A stretch of DNA of 64,000 nt from contig NZ_QKZT01000001.1 in NCBI RefSeq assembly GCF_003254055.1, positions 1 through 64,000 of the forward strand. The letters are read 5' to 3'. The translations under genes were made by a program, and so were the position numbers. The first letter of the stretch is position 1. Every line of letters starts with the position of its first letter. Of this stretch, positions 1 through 7,384 are shown in pieces. The notes under the pieces are model-generated. The model was not told where the DNA came from. It saw only the letters and a program-made list of their open reading frames with translations, and made no database searches. Source of the DNA: Algoriphagus chordae (GTDB lineage Bacteria > Bacteroidota > Bacteroidia > Cytophagales > Cyclobacteriaceae).

Positions 1-72
1 CCGCACATAAGGGACTTTCACCCTCTGGAATAATTTGATATCTTCGATACCAGATGCCCATGCTGGGCACAC
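1..72 (-). mobile_element. Group II intron 5' segment, cut by the window edge
   Basis: On the minus strand this begins GTGTGCCCAGC, a group II intron 5' end (consensus GUGYG), followed by the start of domain I. It is identical to positions 1292-1363 of the full-length intron further right. The upstream exon ends in TTGT (positions 76-73), the target tetranucleotide described for group IIC introns that enter attC sites. The rest lies left of the window, so whether this copy carries a maturase gene is unknown. Confidence 0.75.
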
Positions 73-128
73 ACAAGGTGTATAGTGCATACCCTACGGG
101 ATACGCACCATACACAGACCGTTAGCAC
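73..128. repeat. attC-like recombination site 1
   Basis: A long imperfect hairpin: arm 79-94 pairs with 98-115 around a 3-nt loop. The right core GTTAGCAC at 121-128 is the exact reverse complement of the left core GTGCTAAC reconstructed at site 2. This is the integron attC layout (R''-L''-loop-L'-R'). The left half is displaced by the intron. The next gene starts 24 nt after the right core, as in a cassette. Confidence 0.6.
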
Positions 129-152
129 TCACCCTAAAAGACAAGGGCAACA

Positions 153-842
153 ATGAAGAACTTTTTTAAAAACATATTCAACAAAGAAAAAAAAGAAATA
201 GAAAAAGTGACTGCAGAACCTCTAACAGAAAATCAGATATTAGAAATATTAGGTGACGCAATTTCTGACGTTGGATATTGGAGTTGGTGGACGACTAACT
301 TGCCGAAAGTTATTCAAATTGAGTTTGGTGGAACACAACTTTATTTACCACCATCAAACAATTCACAACCACCTAACACCCAAATCGCAATTCAGTTTAG
401 AAATCCCAAATCAATAAGTTTTATAACAAGAGAAGAACTTAAAATTGATAACAAAAACTGGTTTGATGACTTACATAATGACAAAATGGAACCACCAACT
501 TGTAGTCACGGAGAATTTACTTTCACAGACCAAACCTTAATGGCACAAATTTTTAATGATGCAAAAACTATAAATACAATTCACGGCTATTCACCTAAGA
601 ACAGTTTATTTCAGACAGAAAAATATAAACTTGTCTTTTGGGCAGGTGACTATGGTTTGGCAGTCTCATCAGAAGAGATAAGACTTTTAACGAAAGACGG
701 AGATATTGAATTAGACCAAATCCCATCAGTTCATTCTCAATGGTGGACATATTGGAGAAAATATTGGGACTTAATCAATACTAAAAATGCTTTGCCAAAA
801 GATTACGCTTGTGAAGTAACAATACCAATAAAAAATGACTAA
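153..842 (+). CDS. Unknown cytoplasmic protein, cassette gene 1
   Basis: A 229-residue protein that I do not recognise. It has no signal peptide or membrane segment. It opens with a Lys/Phe/Asn-rich stretch and contains two Trp-rich patches (YWSWW near residue 42 and QWWTYWRKYW near 197), which could be structural. The gene is AT-rich, starts 24 nt after an attC-like right core and ends 29 nt before the left core of the next site, so it fills one cassette. Single-gene cassettes of unknown function are typical of integron arrays; no function should be inferred. Confidence 0.75.
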   Translation: MKNFFKNIFNKEKKEIEKVTAEPLTENQILEILGDAISDVGYWSWWTTNLPKVIQIEFGGTQLYLPPSNNSQPPNTQIAIQFRNPKSISFITREELKIDNKNWFDDLHNDKMEPPTCSHGEFTFTDQTLMAQIFNDAKTINTIHGYSPKNSLFQTEKYKLVFWAGDYGLAVSSEEIRLLTKDGDIELDQIPSVHSQWWTYWRKYWDLINTKNALPKDYACEVTIPIKND

Positions 843-935
843 AAACAGAACGGACGGAAAAGAAGGGCGAAGTGCTAATCGAGTAGACGGCCTCGCCAGT
901 TGTAACTGACGAGGTGCGCCTCTCACACCACCGTA

Positions 936-953
936 TCCCGAAAGCTTTCGGGA
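936..953. repeat. Perfect 18-bp palindrome in the domain V-like stem
   Basis: TCCCGAAAGCTTTCGGGA is a perfect palindrome at the tip of the stem that I assign to intron domain V, where a short loop is expected. It has the same design as the second palindrome at 1245-1262. Confidence 0.7.
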
Positions 954-1244
954 GGTCTCGTATACGGCGGTTCGTAAAGCAAAATGCAACGCTCTTTACA
1001 CCGCTACATCTTTCCGCTACTTTTAAGATAAGGCTACGCAGAGGCTCCTTATCGAATTTTCACTTCACAATACGTTCAGTATCCACTGGATCTACCATCT
1101 AAGCACATGTTGGTTACCCAACCTTTGGACGTCAGTATGATGTGCTACCTCATCCGACTTAAATAGCCTCCGTATCCAGTTCCTGTTCGTTGGAACCAAG
1201 GTTTGCAGTCTCGCTTCCTTCAGTGCAAATCTCACGACAAACCA

Positions 1245-1262
1245 TGCCGATAGCTATCGGCA
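1245..1262. repeat. Perfect 18-bp palindrome in intron domain I
   Basis: TGCCGATAGCTATCGGCA is a perfect palindrome of the same length and layout (GCnGATAGCTATCnGC-like) as the one at 936-953. It would form an extra hairpin in domain I. Confidence 0.7.
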
Positions 1263-1518
1263 CCACTTGCTAATGCTTCGGGACGTTACCCCCGCACATA
1301 AGGGACTTTCACCCTCTGGAATAATTTGATATCTTCGATACCAGATGCCCATGCTGGGCACACACAAGGTGTATAGTGCATACCCTGCGGGATGCTACGA
1401 CACAATACACGGAACGTAAGAGGCAATTATAAAAAAACGATAAGAGAATTCAGGAATTGTTATTGATGTTTTCATTTTGCCAAAAGAAATAATCGCAAAC
1501 TAAAACCTTACCGAACAA

Positions 1519-2739
1519 ATGAGAAAATCTAAAATAATAATTTCTATAATAACGTTGTTCATATCCTTCCAAGGAATAGCACAATTTAAGGAAAATGACG
1601 AAAAGCAAATAGTAATCGGGAAAGTTGAAAGCTTGTATTCTAATATACTACAAGAGCAAAGAGAAATTTGGGTACACATACCCGAAGATTTTGATAATAC
1701 AAAGCAATATCCTGTTATTTACGTATTAGATGCAGCTCAAAATTTCTATGTTGTTACTGGAATGTTAAAACAACTATTACCTTGGCAAATTCCTAACTCT
1801 ATTATAGTTGCTATTACAAATACAGATAGAACCAGAGATTTCACACCAACCAACGTTCCTTTTCAACGCGGACAACAATCTGAAACTTCAGGAGGTGCCA
1901 GTAATTTTATAAAGTTTATAGACGAAGAATTAAAACCATTTATAAACAACAAATACCCAACCGAAAACAACAACACAATTATTGGTCATTCTACTGGAGG
2001 TCTGTTTGTACTTTATTCATTCCTGCATCACGAAAATTCTTTTGATAATTATTTAGCAATTGACCCAAGCCTTTGGTGGGACAAAGAAAATTTGGTTAAA
2101 GAAACTCAAGAACAACTAAATAAAGGAAATCGAAAAGAAAAGTCATTATATATAGCTGTGGCTAATAGTATTGGTAAAGAAATGGATACAGTTAAAGTTA
2201 GAAAAGACAAAACAGTTCCTACTGAACAGATTAGAGCCAATTTAAAGTTTCACGACCTATTAGTGAAAAATAATAAAGAGCTTAATTTTAAATGGGAATA
2301 CTTTGAGAATGAAGACCACGGAAGCATTGTTGTTCCAGCCCAGTATAATGGATTGCGGTCTATTTTCTCTTGGTTTCCATTTCCAGAAATGTGGCGTTTT
2401 AACACACCAAAAGAATATTCCGCCAAAGAATTAACAGAACCATTTAAAACCCATTATGAAAAATTGAGTATTCGAATGAAACGTGAAGTAAAACCTGATT
2501 GGGAATTACTAAATCAAATCGGGTCCTTTATGTTGGATGGGCATAATCTTCCTGAAAAAGCTTTAGCATATCTAGAATTAAATGCCGATTTCTATCCTAA
2601 TGAATCAAAAAGTTTTGTCGCTTTAGGAAATTATTTTTTATCTCAAAAAAACAATTCAGAAGCAATTAAGTATTATAAAAAAGCAGTTGAAATAGATGCA
2701 AATCAAGAAGCTCAAGCTAAATTAAAGGAATTAGAATAG
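1519..2739 (+). CDS. Exported alpha/beta-hydrolase esterase with C-terminal TPR
   Basis: A 406-residue protein with an N-terminal signal peptide (hydrophobic residues 5-20, AQ-type cleavage near 22). The hydrolase domain belongs to the putative-esterase (Fes/IroE-like, Pfam Esterase) group: nucleophile elbow GHSTGG with Ser158, the following IDPSLWWD segment, and a probable catalytic His267 in NEDHG. Residues 340-406 form a TPR-like helical repeat (FVALGNYFLSQKNNSEAIKYY). Such proteins hydrolyse esters, including siderophore esters, in the periplasm; the substrate here is unknown. It is an AT-rich single gene between two attC-like elements. The 1425-1518 leader shows no recognisable promoter. 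Confidence 0.85.
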   Translation: MRKSKIIISIITLFISFQGIAQFKENDEKQIVIGKVESLYSNILQEQREIWVHIPEDFDNTKQYPVIYVLDAAQNFYVVTGMLKQLLPWQIPNSIIVAITNTDRTRDFTPTNVPFQRGQQSETSGGASNFIKFIDEELKPFINNKYPTENNNTIIGHSTGGLFVLYSFLHHENSFDNYLAIDPSLWWDKENLVKETQEQLNKGNRKEKSLYIAVANSIGKEMDTVKVRKDKTVPTEQIRANLKFHDLLVKNNKELNFKWEYFENEDHGSIVVPAQYNGLRSIFSWFPFPEMWRFNTPKEYSAKELTEPFKTHYEKLSIRMKREVKPDWELLNQIGSFMLDGHNLPEKALAYLELNADFYPNESKSFVALGNYFLSQKNNSEAIKYYKKAVEIDANQEAQAKLKELE

Positions 2740-2753
2740 TAATAAATAACTGC

Positions 2754-2899
2754 CACTAACAACTAGAACAACTTGTATATTTCATGCTTACATTTGAACT
2801 TCAATTTAAATTTATATCTTTAAACAACTGATTTGCAACGACTGAAAATCCTGCGGATTCTAAGTCGCACAAATCATACACGAACACGTTGTTCGTCAG
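2754..2899. repeat. attC-like site 3
   Basis: The left part is CACTAACAACTAGAACAAC and the right part is ACACGTTGTTCG (2886-2895); GAACAAC and GTTGTTC are exact complements. Between them sits an inner hairpin, 2831-2874, with CGACT/AGTCG and ATCC/GGAT pairing. The overall two-level hairpin and the position directly between two single genes match the other sites, although the sequence is different. Confidence 0.5.
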
Positions 2900-2936
2900 C
2901 TGGAATATCTAATAGTTTAACATTAAATATCTTATA

Positions 2937-3734
2937 ATGTCAAAAACAAAAGATAAGGTAGTTTGGATAACTGGAGCTTCCTCTGGTATTGGCAAAGCGA
3001 TGGCCTTTGAGTGGGTAAGATTAGGATATAAAGTGGTGCTATCTTCCAGACGCAAAGAACTATTAGAAGAGATTGCTCTTGAGATTAAGAATTCGGGTGG
3101 CGAAGCATTGGTTGTACCAGTAGATATTATGGAAGAGAAATCGATAGAAAATGCTGTTAAAAACATAATTGAGCATTGGAAACGTATAGATATTGCTGTG
3201 GCCAATGCTGGATTTGGAGTTTTTGGAAGTATTGATACGTTGACTGCAGAAGATTGGGAAAGGCAATTACAAGGTAATGTCACTGGACTAGCCTTGACAG
3301 TAAAATATACTCTACCACATTTGAAACAAAACCAGGGTCAAATTGGATTAGTTGGTAGTGTTGCAGCCTATCTTCCTAATCCTAATGTCGGAGCTTATGG
3401 AGCCTCAAAAGCTGCGGTATATTCTATTGGTCAAACCTTGCAGGTTGAATTAATGGGCACTGGTGTGAGCTGCACTACCATTCATCCTGGATTTGTGGTG
3501 TCCGAGATAGCAAGGATTGATAATGAAGGTACGTGGCATCCTGAACGACCAGACCCACGACCAGCAAATTTAATGTGGCCTACGGATAAAGCGGCAAAAG
3601 TTATGGCTAACGCAATACTCAAGAGGAAAAGAAATTATATTTTCACAACCCACGGGAGAGTTTTTGTTTGGTTGCAACGTTGGTTTCCTAGTATAATGAG
3701 AACTATTGCTTCAAAAGGCCCAAAACCAGAATAA
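2937..3734 (+). CDS. SDR-family NAD(P)-dependent oxidoreductase
   Basis: A 265-residue classical short-chain dehydrogenase/reductase. It shows the cofactor-binding TGASSGIG motif (residues 12-19), NAG at 90-92, and the catalytic triad Ser141, Tyr154 and Lys158 (YGASK). The C-terminal part (PGFVVSEIARIDN and a basic KRKRNYIF stretch) resembles the DltE/YqjQ-like SDR group acting on lipids or unknown alcohols. It is cytoplasmic, with the substrate not predictable. It lies alone between attC-like elements 3 and 4 and is AT-rich like its neighbours. Confidence 0.9.
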   Translation: MSKTKDKVVWITGASSGIGKAMAFEWVRLGYKVVLSSRRKELLEEIALEIKNSGGEALVVPVDIMEEKSIENAVKNIIEHWKRIDIAVANAGFGVFGSIDTLTAEDWERQLQGNVTGLALTVKYTLPHLKQNQGQIGLVGSVAAYLPNPNVGAYGASKAAVYSIGQTLQVELMGTGVSCTTIHPGFVVSEIARIDNEGTWHPERPDPRPANLMWPTDKAAKVMANAILKRKRNYIFTTHGRVFVWLQRWFPSIMRTIASKGPKPE

Positions 3735-3778
3735 AAAAATAAAGTGCAATCTGACTTCAACTCATGATTAAGGAAAGC

Positions 3779-3920
3779 CGAACTCACAATGTATAACCGC
3801 AATTATGGCGGATTCGACTAGGTCCGAATCCACTCGGAATTGCTAAAGCCAGTGCTTAACCGAAAAGTCTGCGTATATTAACCCGTAACTGACGGTTATA
3901 CGAGACCCTTGGCAACAATT
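3779..3920. repeat. attC-like site 4
   Basis: Outer arms GTATAACCG (3791-3799) and CGGTTATAC (3893-3901) are perfect complements. An inner hairpin pairs GGATTCG with CGAATCC, flanked by GCAATT/AATTGC pairing. The right end runs into CCTTGGCAACAATT just ahead of the next start codon, much like the GGCAACAATG ahead of the gene at 153. From memory, near-identical elements flank single genes in other Bacteroidota genomes; I could not check this. Confidence 0.55.
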
Positions 3921-3926
3921 AAAGAC

Positions 3927-4955
3927 ATGAGACTATATTTAATTATAATCCTTTCAATAATAACTCTTAGTTGCAATAATAAAAAACAAGAGCTTAATTT
4001 ACTTAGCCAAGATAGAGCCTACAATGGACCTATAATTGACATGCACATTCATGTTGATAAACCAGAAGACTTACCTCCATTCTCTTTATCCTTATGTCCT
4101 CCATTTTCCAATTTAATAGAACATTTTGACCCAATTAATGAATTTGAGGATGTGTGGAATGAAAAGTTTAATAATCCAGATTGTGAAAACCCTTTGGTTT
4201 CTCCAAAATCCTACCAAGATTATCAACAAAGAATTGAAAAACAATTAAAGCAGAATAAGGTTATTGCTGTTGCTAGTGGAGCTTTTGAGGATATTGTAAA
4301 ATGGAAATTAGAATATCCAAAACAAATTATACCAAGTTTGGAATTCCGCATTGGAAGAGATAGTATTTCTCCTGAACAGATGAAAACTATTTTGATTGAC
4401 AATGATATAAAAGTTATTGGAGAAATTTCTAATCAATATTTTGGGATTGCTCCAAATGACCCAAGAATGTTTCCTTATTACAAAATGGCGGAAGAATTAG
4501 ATATACCTGTTGCAATTCATTTAGGAAGTGGTATTCCAGGCACTCCATATATGGGCTATCCGAAGTATGAAGCGAAATTATCTAATCCATTACTATTAGA
4601 AGACGTTTTAAAGAGATATCCCAAATTACGTGTATCAATAATGCACTATGGTGAACCCTTTATTGATGAATTGATAACAATGTTATATCACTATCCTCAA
4701 GTTTATGTTGACATTGGGGGAATCCAATGGGCATATCCTAAAGAGTATTTTTATGAATATCATCTGAAAAAAATTGTAGTTGCTGGGTTTGGAAAACGTA
4801 TAATGTATGGTTCTGATATGATCATTTGGCCTGAATTAATTGAACATTCAATAAACATAATAAATGATGCTCCTTTTCTTTCTTATGAACAGAAAGCAGA
4901 TATTTTTTATAATAACGCGTCTCGTTTTTTGAGGCTTAATCCAAGACAAAATTAA
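3927..4955 (+). CDS. Amidohydrolase-family lipoprotein
   Basis: A 342-residue protein starting at the ATG at 3927, chosen because it gives a clean lipoprotein signal (MRLYLIII..., lipobox LSC with Cys16); an upstream in-frame TTG at 3909 is less likely. The mature protein is of the amidohydrolase_2 (TIM-barrel metal hydrolase) type: metal-binding HIH after the first strand (MHIHVD, residues 39-44), then AIHLGSG, SIMHYGEPF and YGSDMIIWP. Related enzymes are decarboxylases or lactonases; the substrate is not predictable. It would be anchored in a membrane facing the periplasm. Single cassette gene. Confidence 0.8.
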   Translation: MRLYLIIILSIITLSCNNKKQELNLLSQDRAYNGPIIDMHIHVDKPEDLPPFSLSLCPPFSNLIEHFDPINEFEDVWNEKFNNPDCENPLVSPKSYQDYQQRIEKQLKQNKVIAVASGAFEDIVKWKLEYPKQIIPSLEFRIGRDSISPEQMKTILIDNDIKVIGEISNQYFGIAPNDPRMFPYYKMAEELDIPVAIHLGSGIPGTPYMGYPKYEAKLSNPLLLEDVLKRYPKLRVSIMHYGEPFIDELITMLYHYPQVYVDIGGIQWAYPKEYFYEYHLKKIVVAGFGKRIMYGSDMIIWPELIEHSINIINDAPFLSYEQKADIFYNNASRFLRLNPRQN

Positions 4956-4958
4956 ACA

Positions 4959-5096
4959 GTGCAATAATGTATATAATCCATAGCCTAACTCTTATAAGAT
5001 TAAGAAAATTTACTACCTTTAATTCATGCTGATTCCTACGACTGAATTCTATTCGAATTCAGTCGCTACGGAATTATATATGAACACGTTGTATAT
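4959..5096. repeat. attC-like site 5
   Basis: A perfect inner hairpin, CGACTGAATTC (5039-5049) with GAATTCAGTCG (5055-5065), is enclosed by arms ATATAATCCATAG (4971-4983) and CTACGGAATTATAT (5066-5079). The right end is GAACACGTTGTAT, sharing AACACGTTGT with site 3. It sits directly between two single genes. Confidence 0.5.
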
Positions 5097-5119
5097 AATT
5101 TAAAAAACGAACATCTAAA

Positions 5120-5608
5120 TTGAATATTAGAAAAGCAATAGAAACTGATATTGACCAAGTTTGGGAAATATTTTCAAAAGTGATTGAAACTGGCGACACT
5201 TACGTATTTAATCCAAATACACCAAAAAGTGAACTAAAAAAACATTGGTTTGCTGATTATATGGAAACTTATGTGATTGAAGAAAATGGACAAATACTCG
5301 GAACATATATCATTAAACCCAATCAAATTGGTTTAGGAAACCACATTGCAAATTGCAGTTATATGGTAAACCCAAATTCTCACGGAAAAGGAATTGGAAA
5401 AAAACTTTGTGAACACTCTCTCAAAATAGCAAAGGAAAATCAATTTGAGGGAATTCAATTCAATATAGTAGTAAGTACGAATAAAGGAGCAGTTGAATTA
5501 TGGAAAAAATACGGATTTGAAATAATTGGAACTACACCGAAAGGGTTTAGACACTCTAAATTAGGATTGGTTAATACTTATATTATGTACAAGGATTTAA
5601 AAGAATAA
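5120..5608 (+). CDS. GNAT-family N-acetyltransferase
   Basis: A 162-residue GNAT protein. Acetyl-CoA-binding motif A is visible as NSHGKGIGKKLCEHSL (around residues 89-104), followed by the GAVELWKKYGFEIIGT segment typical of motif B. It resembles the phosphinothricin/PAT-like general acetyltransferases, with the substrate unknown. It probably starts at a TTG (5120), since no ATG precedes the conserved N-terminal strand MNIRKAIETDI. Single AT-rich cassette gene. The downstream attC-like element seems degraded: only CTACACCGTATATATTTTATT remains. Confidence 0.85.
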   Translation: MNIRKAIETDIDQVWEIFSKVIETGDTYVFNPNTPKSELKKHWFADYMETYVIEENGQILGTYIIKPNQIGLGNHIANCSYMVNPNSHGKGIGKKLCEHSLKIAKENQFEGIQFNIVVSTNKGAVELWKKYGFEIIGTTPKGFRHSKLGLVNTYIMYKDLKE

Positions 5609-5674
5609 AAAACTACCTACACCGTATATATTTTATTGCTAGTTCTAGCCTTCTTACCAAAATCAATCAACCTT

Positions 5675-5690
5675 TTTGCCATTTGACAAA
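5675..5690. promoter_or_regulatory. Probable Crp-family operator ahead of the regulator gene
   Basis: TTTGCCATTTGACAAA is an imperfect 16-bp palindrome 34 nt before the regulator start. It matches the operator at 6365-6380 in its half-sites (TTTGCC..., ...CAAA), suggesting autoregulation. Inference from sequence similarity only. Confidence 0.5.
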
Positions 5691-5724
5691 TTCCGAATAA
5701 AATGCAATGACAACCTTTGTGACT

Positions 5725-6291
5725 ATGGACAAATTAATAAACTATCTGTTGGAATTTGGGCAGCTAAATCAGCAGCAAATTGACTTGATAAAGAGAAAAG
5801 CACAGGTATTGGAGTTGAAAAAGGGCGATTACTTTTCCGAAGCAGGAAAAATACCAAACCAAGTAGCTTTCATTGAAGAAGGCATTTTACGAGTATGTTA
5901 CTATAACAGCGAAGGGGATGAAATCACCAAATACTTTATTGATGAAAACAATTTTGCAGTGGACATAAACAGCTTCAATCAAAAAATCCCCTCTTCCGAA
6001 TATGTTCAGGCTGTAACAGATTGTTCACTACTTGTATTTTCTTCAGAATCACTCAACGATTTATCAGCTACTATCATTCAGTGGGACGGAATAATCAATA
6101 AAATAACCGAAAAAGCATTGATTGAAAAGGTAAATAAACTAAGTCCCATGTTAGCCGAAGATGCCACAACAAGGTATCTGAGTTTTCTTGAAAAGTTTCC
6201 GGAATTAGCCAACAGAATTCCGCTTTCCTATCTCGCTTCCTATTTAGGAATCACGCAATCATCCTTAAGTAGGATTCGAAAAAGCATCTGA
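5725..6291 (+). CDS. Crp/Fnr-family transcriptional regulator
   Basis: A 188-residue regulator counted from the ATG at 5725 (MDKLINYL); an in-frame ATG at 5707 would add six residues. The N-terminal two thirds form a cyclic-nucleotide-binding-like beta barrel (KKGDYFSEAGKIPNQVAFIEEGILRVCYY). The end is a short helix-turn-helix, YLASYLGITQSSLSRIRK. Bacteroidota members of this group rarely keep the cAMP-contacting residues, so the ligand is unknown. It is followed by an SDR gene, and the same palindrome lies ahead of both genes, suggesting that it controls itself and its neighbour. Confidence 0.88.
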   Translation: MDKLINYLLEFGQLNQQQIDLIKRKAQVLELKKGDYFSEAGKIPNQVAFIEEGILRVCYYNSEGDEITKYFIDENNFAVDINSFNQKIPSSEYVQAVTDCSLLVFSSESLNDLSATIIQWDGIINKITEKALIEKVNKLSPMLAEDATTRYLSFLEKFPELANRIPLSYLASYLGITQSSLSRIRKSI

Positions 6292-6364
6292 AATAAGCAC
6301 CGAAGGCTTTCGGTACGAATTCCAAGTAACCTTTAAAATGAATTAAATTTACATGAATTCATTA

Positions 6365-6380
6365 TTTGCCAAATGGCAAA
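6365..6380. promoter_or_regulatory. Probable Crp-family operator ahead of the SDR gene
   Basis: TTTGCCAAATGGCAAA lies in ATTTGCCA-AA-TGGCAAAT, a perfect 8-bp inverted repeat with a 2-nt spacer, 59 nt before the SDR start. It is a cleaner version of the site at 5675-5690, so it is the likely binding site of the upstream regulator. Confidence 0.55.
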
Positions 6381-6439
6381 TGTTTTTGCTTTTGAAGTGC
6401 TGAGCTTTGCTTCATCATTTTAATAAAAGACAAAAAAAT

Positions 6440-7384
6440 ATGGATTCAATAATTATTACAGGAGCAACCAGTGGAATTGGCTTTGAGTGTGCTTTACAAA
6501 TGGCTCAAATTGCCAAAAACGAACAAATTATCATTCCTGCCAGAAATATAAAAGCAGGAAAAGAAGTGATTGAAAAGATAAAGGACAAGACAGGTTATAA
6601 AAGCCTAAAATGCTTGGAATTGGATTTGGCTTCTTTAGAATCTATAAGAAAGTTCTCTGAATCATTTGCCAAAGAAAAAAACAATTCCATTTCTATCTTG
6701 ATAAATAATGCAGGAGTACAGAATATTGGCGCCACACAATATACGGCAGATGGATTTGAGCAAACATTTGGTGTAAATCATCTCGGTTCCTTTGCCTTGA
6801 CTATGCGATTGCTACCCTACATGAAAAATGAAGGGCACATAACATTCACATCTAGCGAAACACACGACCCAGCACTTAAAAAACCAATAGAACCACCTGT
6901 TTATACCAGTGTTCAAGAGCTTGCTTTCTCAAAAGAAACTTCCGAAAAACCTAACATAGTTGGACAAAGAAGGTATTCTACTTCAAAATTGTGTAACATA
7001 ATGACCGCTTATGAATTGCAAGAGCGATTAAAAAATACAAATATTAGGGTAAATGCCTATGACCCAGGAATGACACCAGGAACAGGACTAGCTAAAACTT
7101 ATTCACCTGTTATGCGATTTTTATGGAAAAACGTATTCCCTGTTATGACCCTATTAAAAAGCAACATACATACACCAGCTCAAGCAGGAAGAAATTTAGC
7201 AAACCTTGCGTATTCTGAGAAGTACAAAGACTTAAAGGGAATTTATTTCTCGGATGGGAAAGTTGTTAAAACATCTGTTGATTCTTATAACAGGATTTTT
7301 CAAAAAAGCCTGTGGAATGGTAGCCTCGAACTAACAAAAACCACATTTAATAAAGAAACTTCTGAAAAAAATGGCAGCAGGTAG
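6440..7384 (+). CDS. SDR-family oxidoreductase controlled by the adjacent Crp regulator
   Basis: A 314-residue SDR starting at ATG 6440 (MDSIIITGATSGIG), preferred over the upstream TTG because the Rossmann strand begins directly after it. Visible motifs are TGATSGIG, NNAGVQ, and the active-site YSTSK. The architecture (long C-terminal region after YxxxK, with PGMTPGTGLAK) is like protochlorophyllide-reductase/WW-domain-oxidoreductase-type SDRs. Its substrate is unknown. The stop codon TAG includes the last base of the intron relic that follows; without the relic the frame would still end, at TAA. Confidence 0.88.
   Translation: MDSIIITGATSGIGFECALQMAQIAKNEQIIIPARNIKAGKEVIEKIKDKTGYKSLKCLELDLASLESIRKFSESFAKEKNNSISILINNAGVQNIGATQYTADGFEQTFGVNHLGSFALTMRLLPYMKNEGHITFTSSETHDPALKKPIEPPVYTSVQELAFSKETSEKPNIVGQRRYSTSKLCNIMTAYELQERLKNTNIRVNAYDPGMTPGTGLAKTYSPVMRFLWKNVFPVMTLLKSNIHTPAQAGRNLANLAYSEKYKDLKGIYFSDGKVVKTSVDSYNRIFQKSLWNGSLELTKTTFNKETSEKNGSR

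Larger units (their letters stand above)
878..1363 (-). mobile_element. Group II intron RNA without maturase gene (group IIC-attC type)
   Basis: Read on the minus strand, this 486-nt element starts GTGTGCCCAGC and ends CTACTCGAT. It contains landmarks I recognise from group II introns: GAGGGTGAAAGTCCC in domain I, a TGAAGGAAGC box, a CGAACAGGAACTGGATACGG block, a domain V-like stem (927-972) and a domain VI-like hairpin (891-914 on the plus strand) just before the 3' end. The flanking exons are TTGT at the 5' side and TAGCAC at the 3' side, restoring an attC core on splicing. It opposes the cassette genes, as known group IIC-attC introns do. No open reading frame inside is long enough to encode a reverse transcriptase, so mobility would need a protein from elsewhere. 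Confidence 0.8.
872..1424. repeat. attC-like site 2, split by a group II intron
   Basis: The left core GTGCTAA (872-878) is separated from the rest (1364-1424) by the intron. When the intron is removed the sequence reads GTGCTAACAAGGTG and continues into a hairpin: arm 1369-1385 pairs with 1389-1410 around loop TGC. The right core near 1414-1420 (ACGTAAG) is degenerate compared with site 1. The hairpin resembles site 1 in its left arm but differs in its right arm, as expected for attC sites, which conserve structure more than sequence. Confidence 0.6.

Noticed and set aside
771..989. 72-codon minus-strand frame crossing the intron 3' end
   Set aside because: It crosses the splice junction into the 3' end of gene 1 on the opposite strand, so it is an artefact of the insertion.
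914..1102. 62-codon plus-strand frame inside the intron
   Set aside because: It lies antisense to the intron RNA and its codons follow the structural elements; there is no recognisable protein.
5609..5674. A further complete attC-like site after the GNAT gene
   Set aside because: Only short pairings (GCTAG/CTAGC) and a fragment resembling other sites are present; no long hairpin with matching cores.
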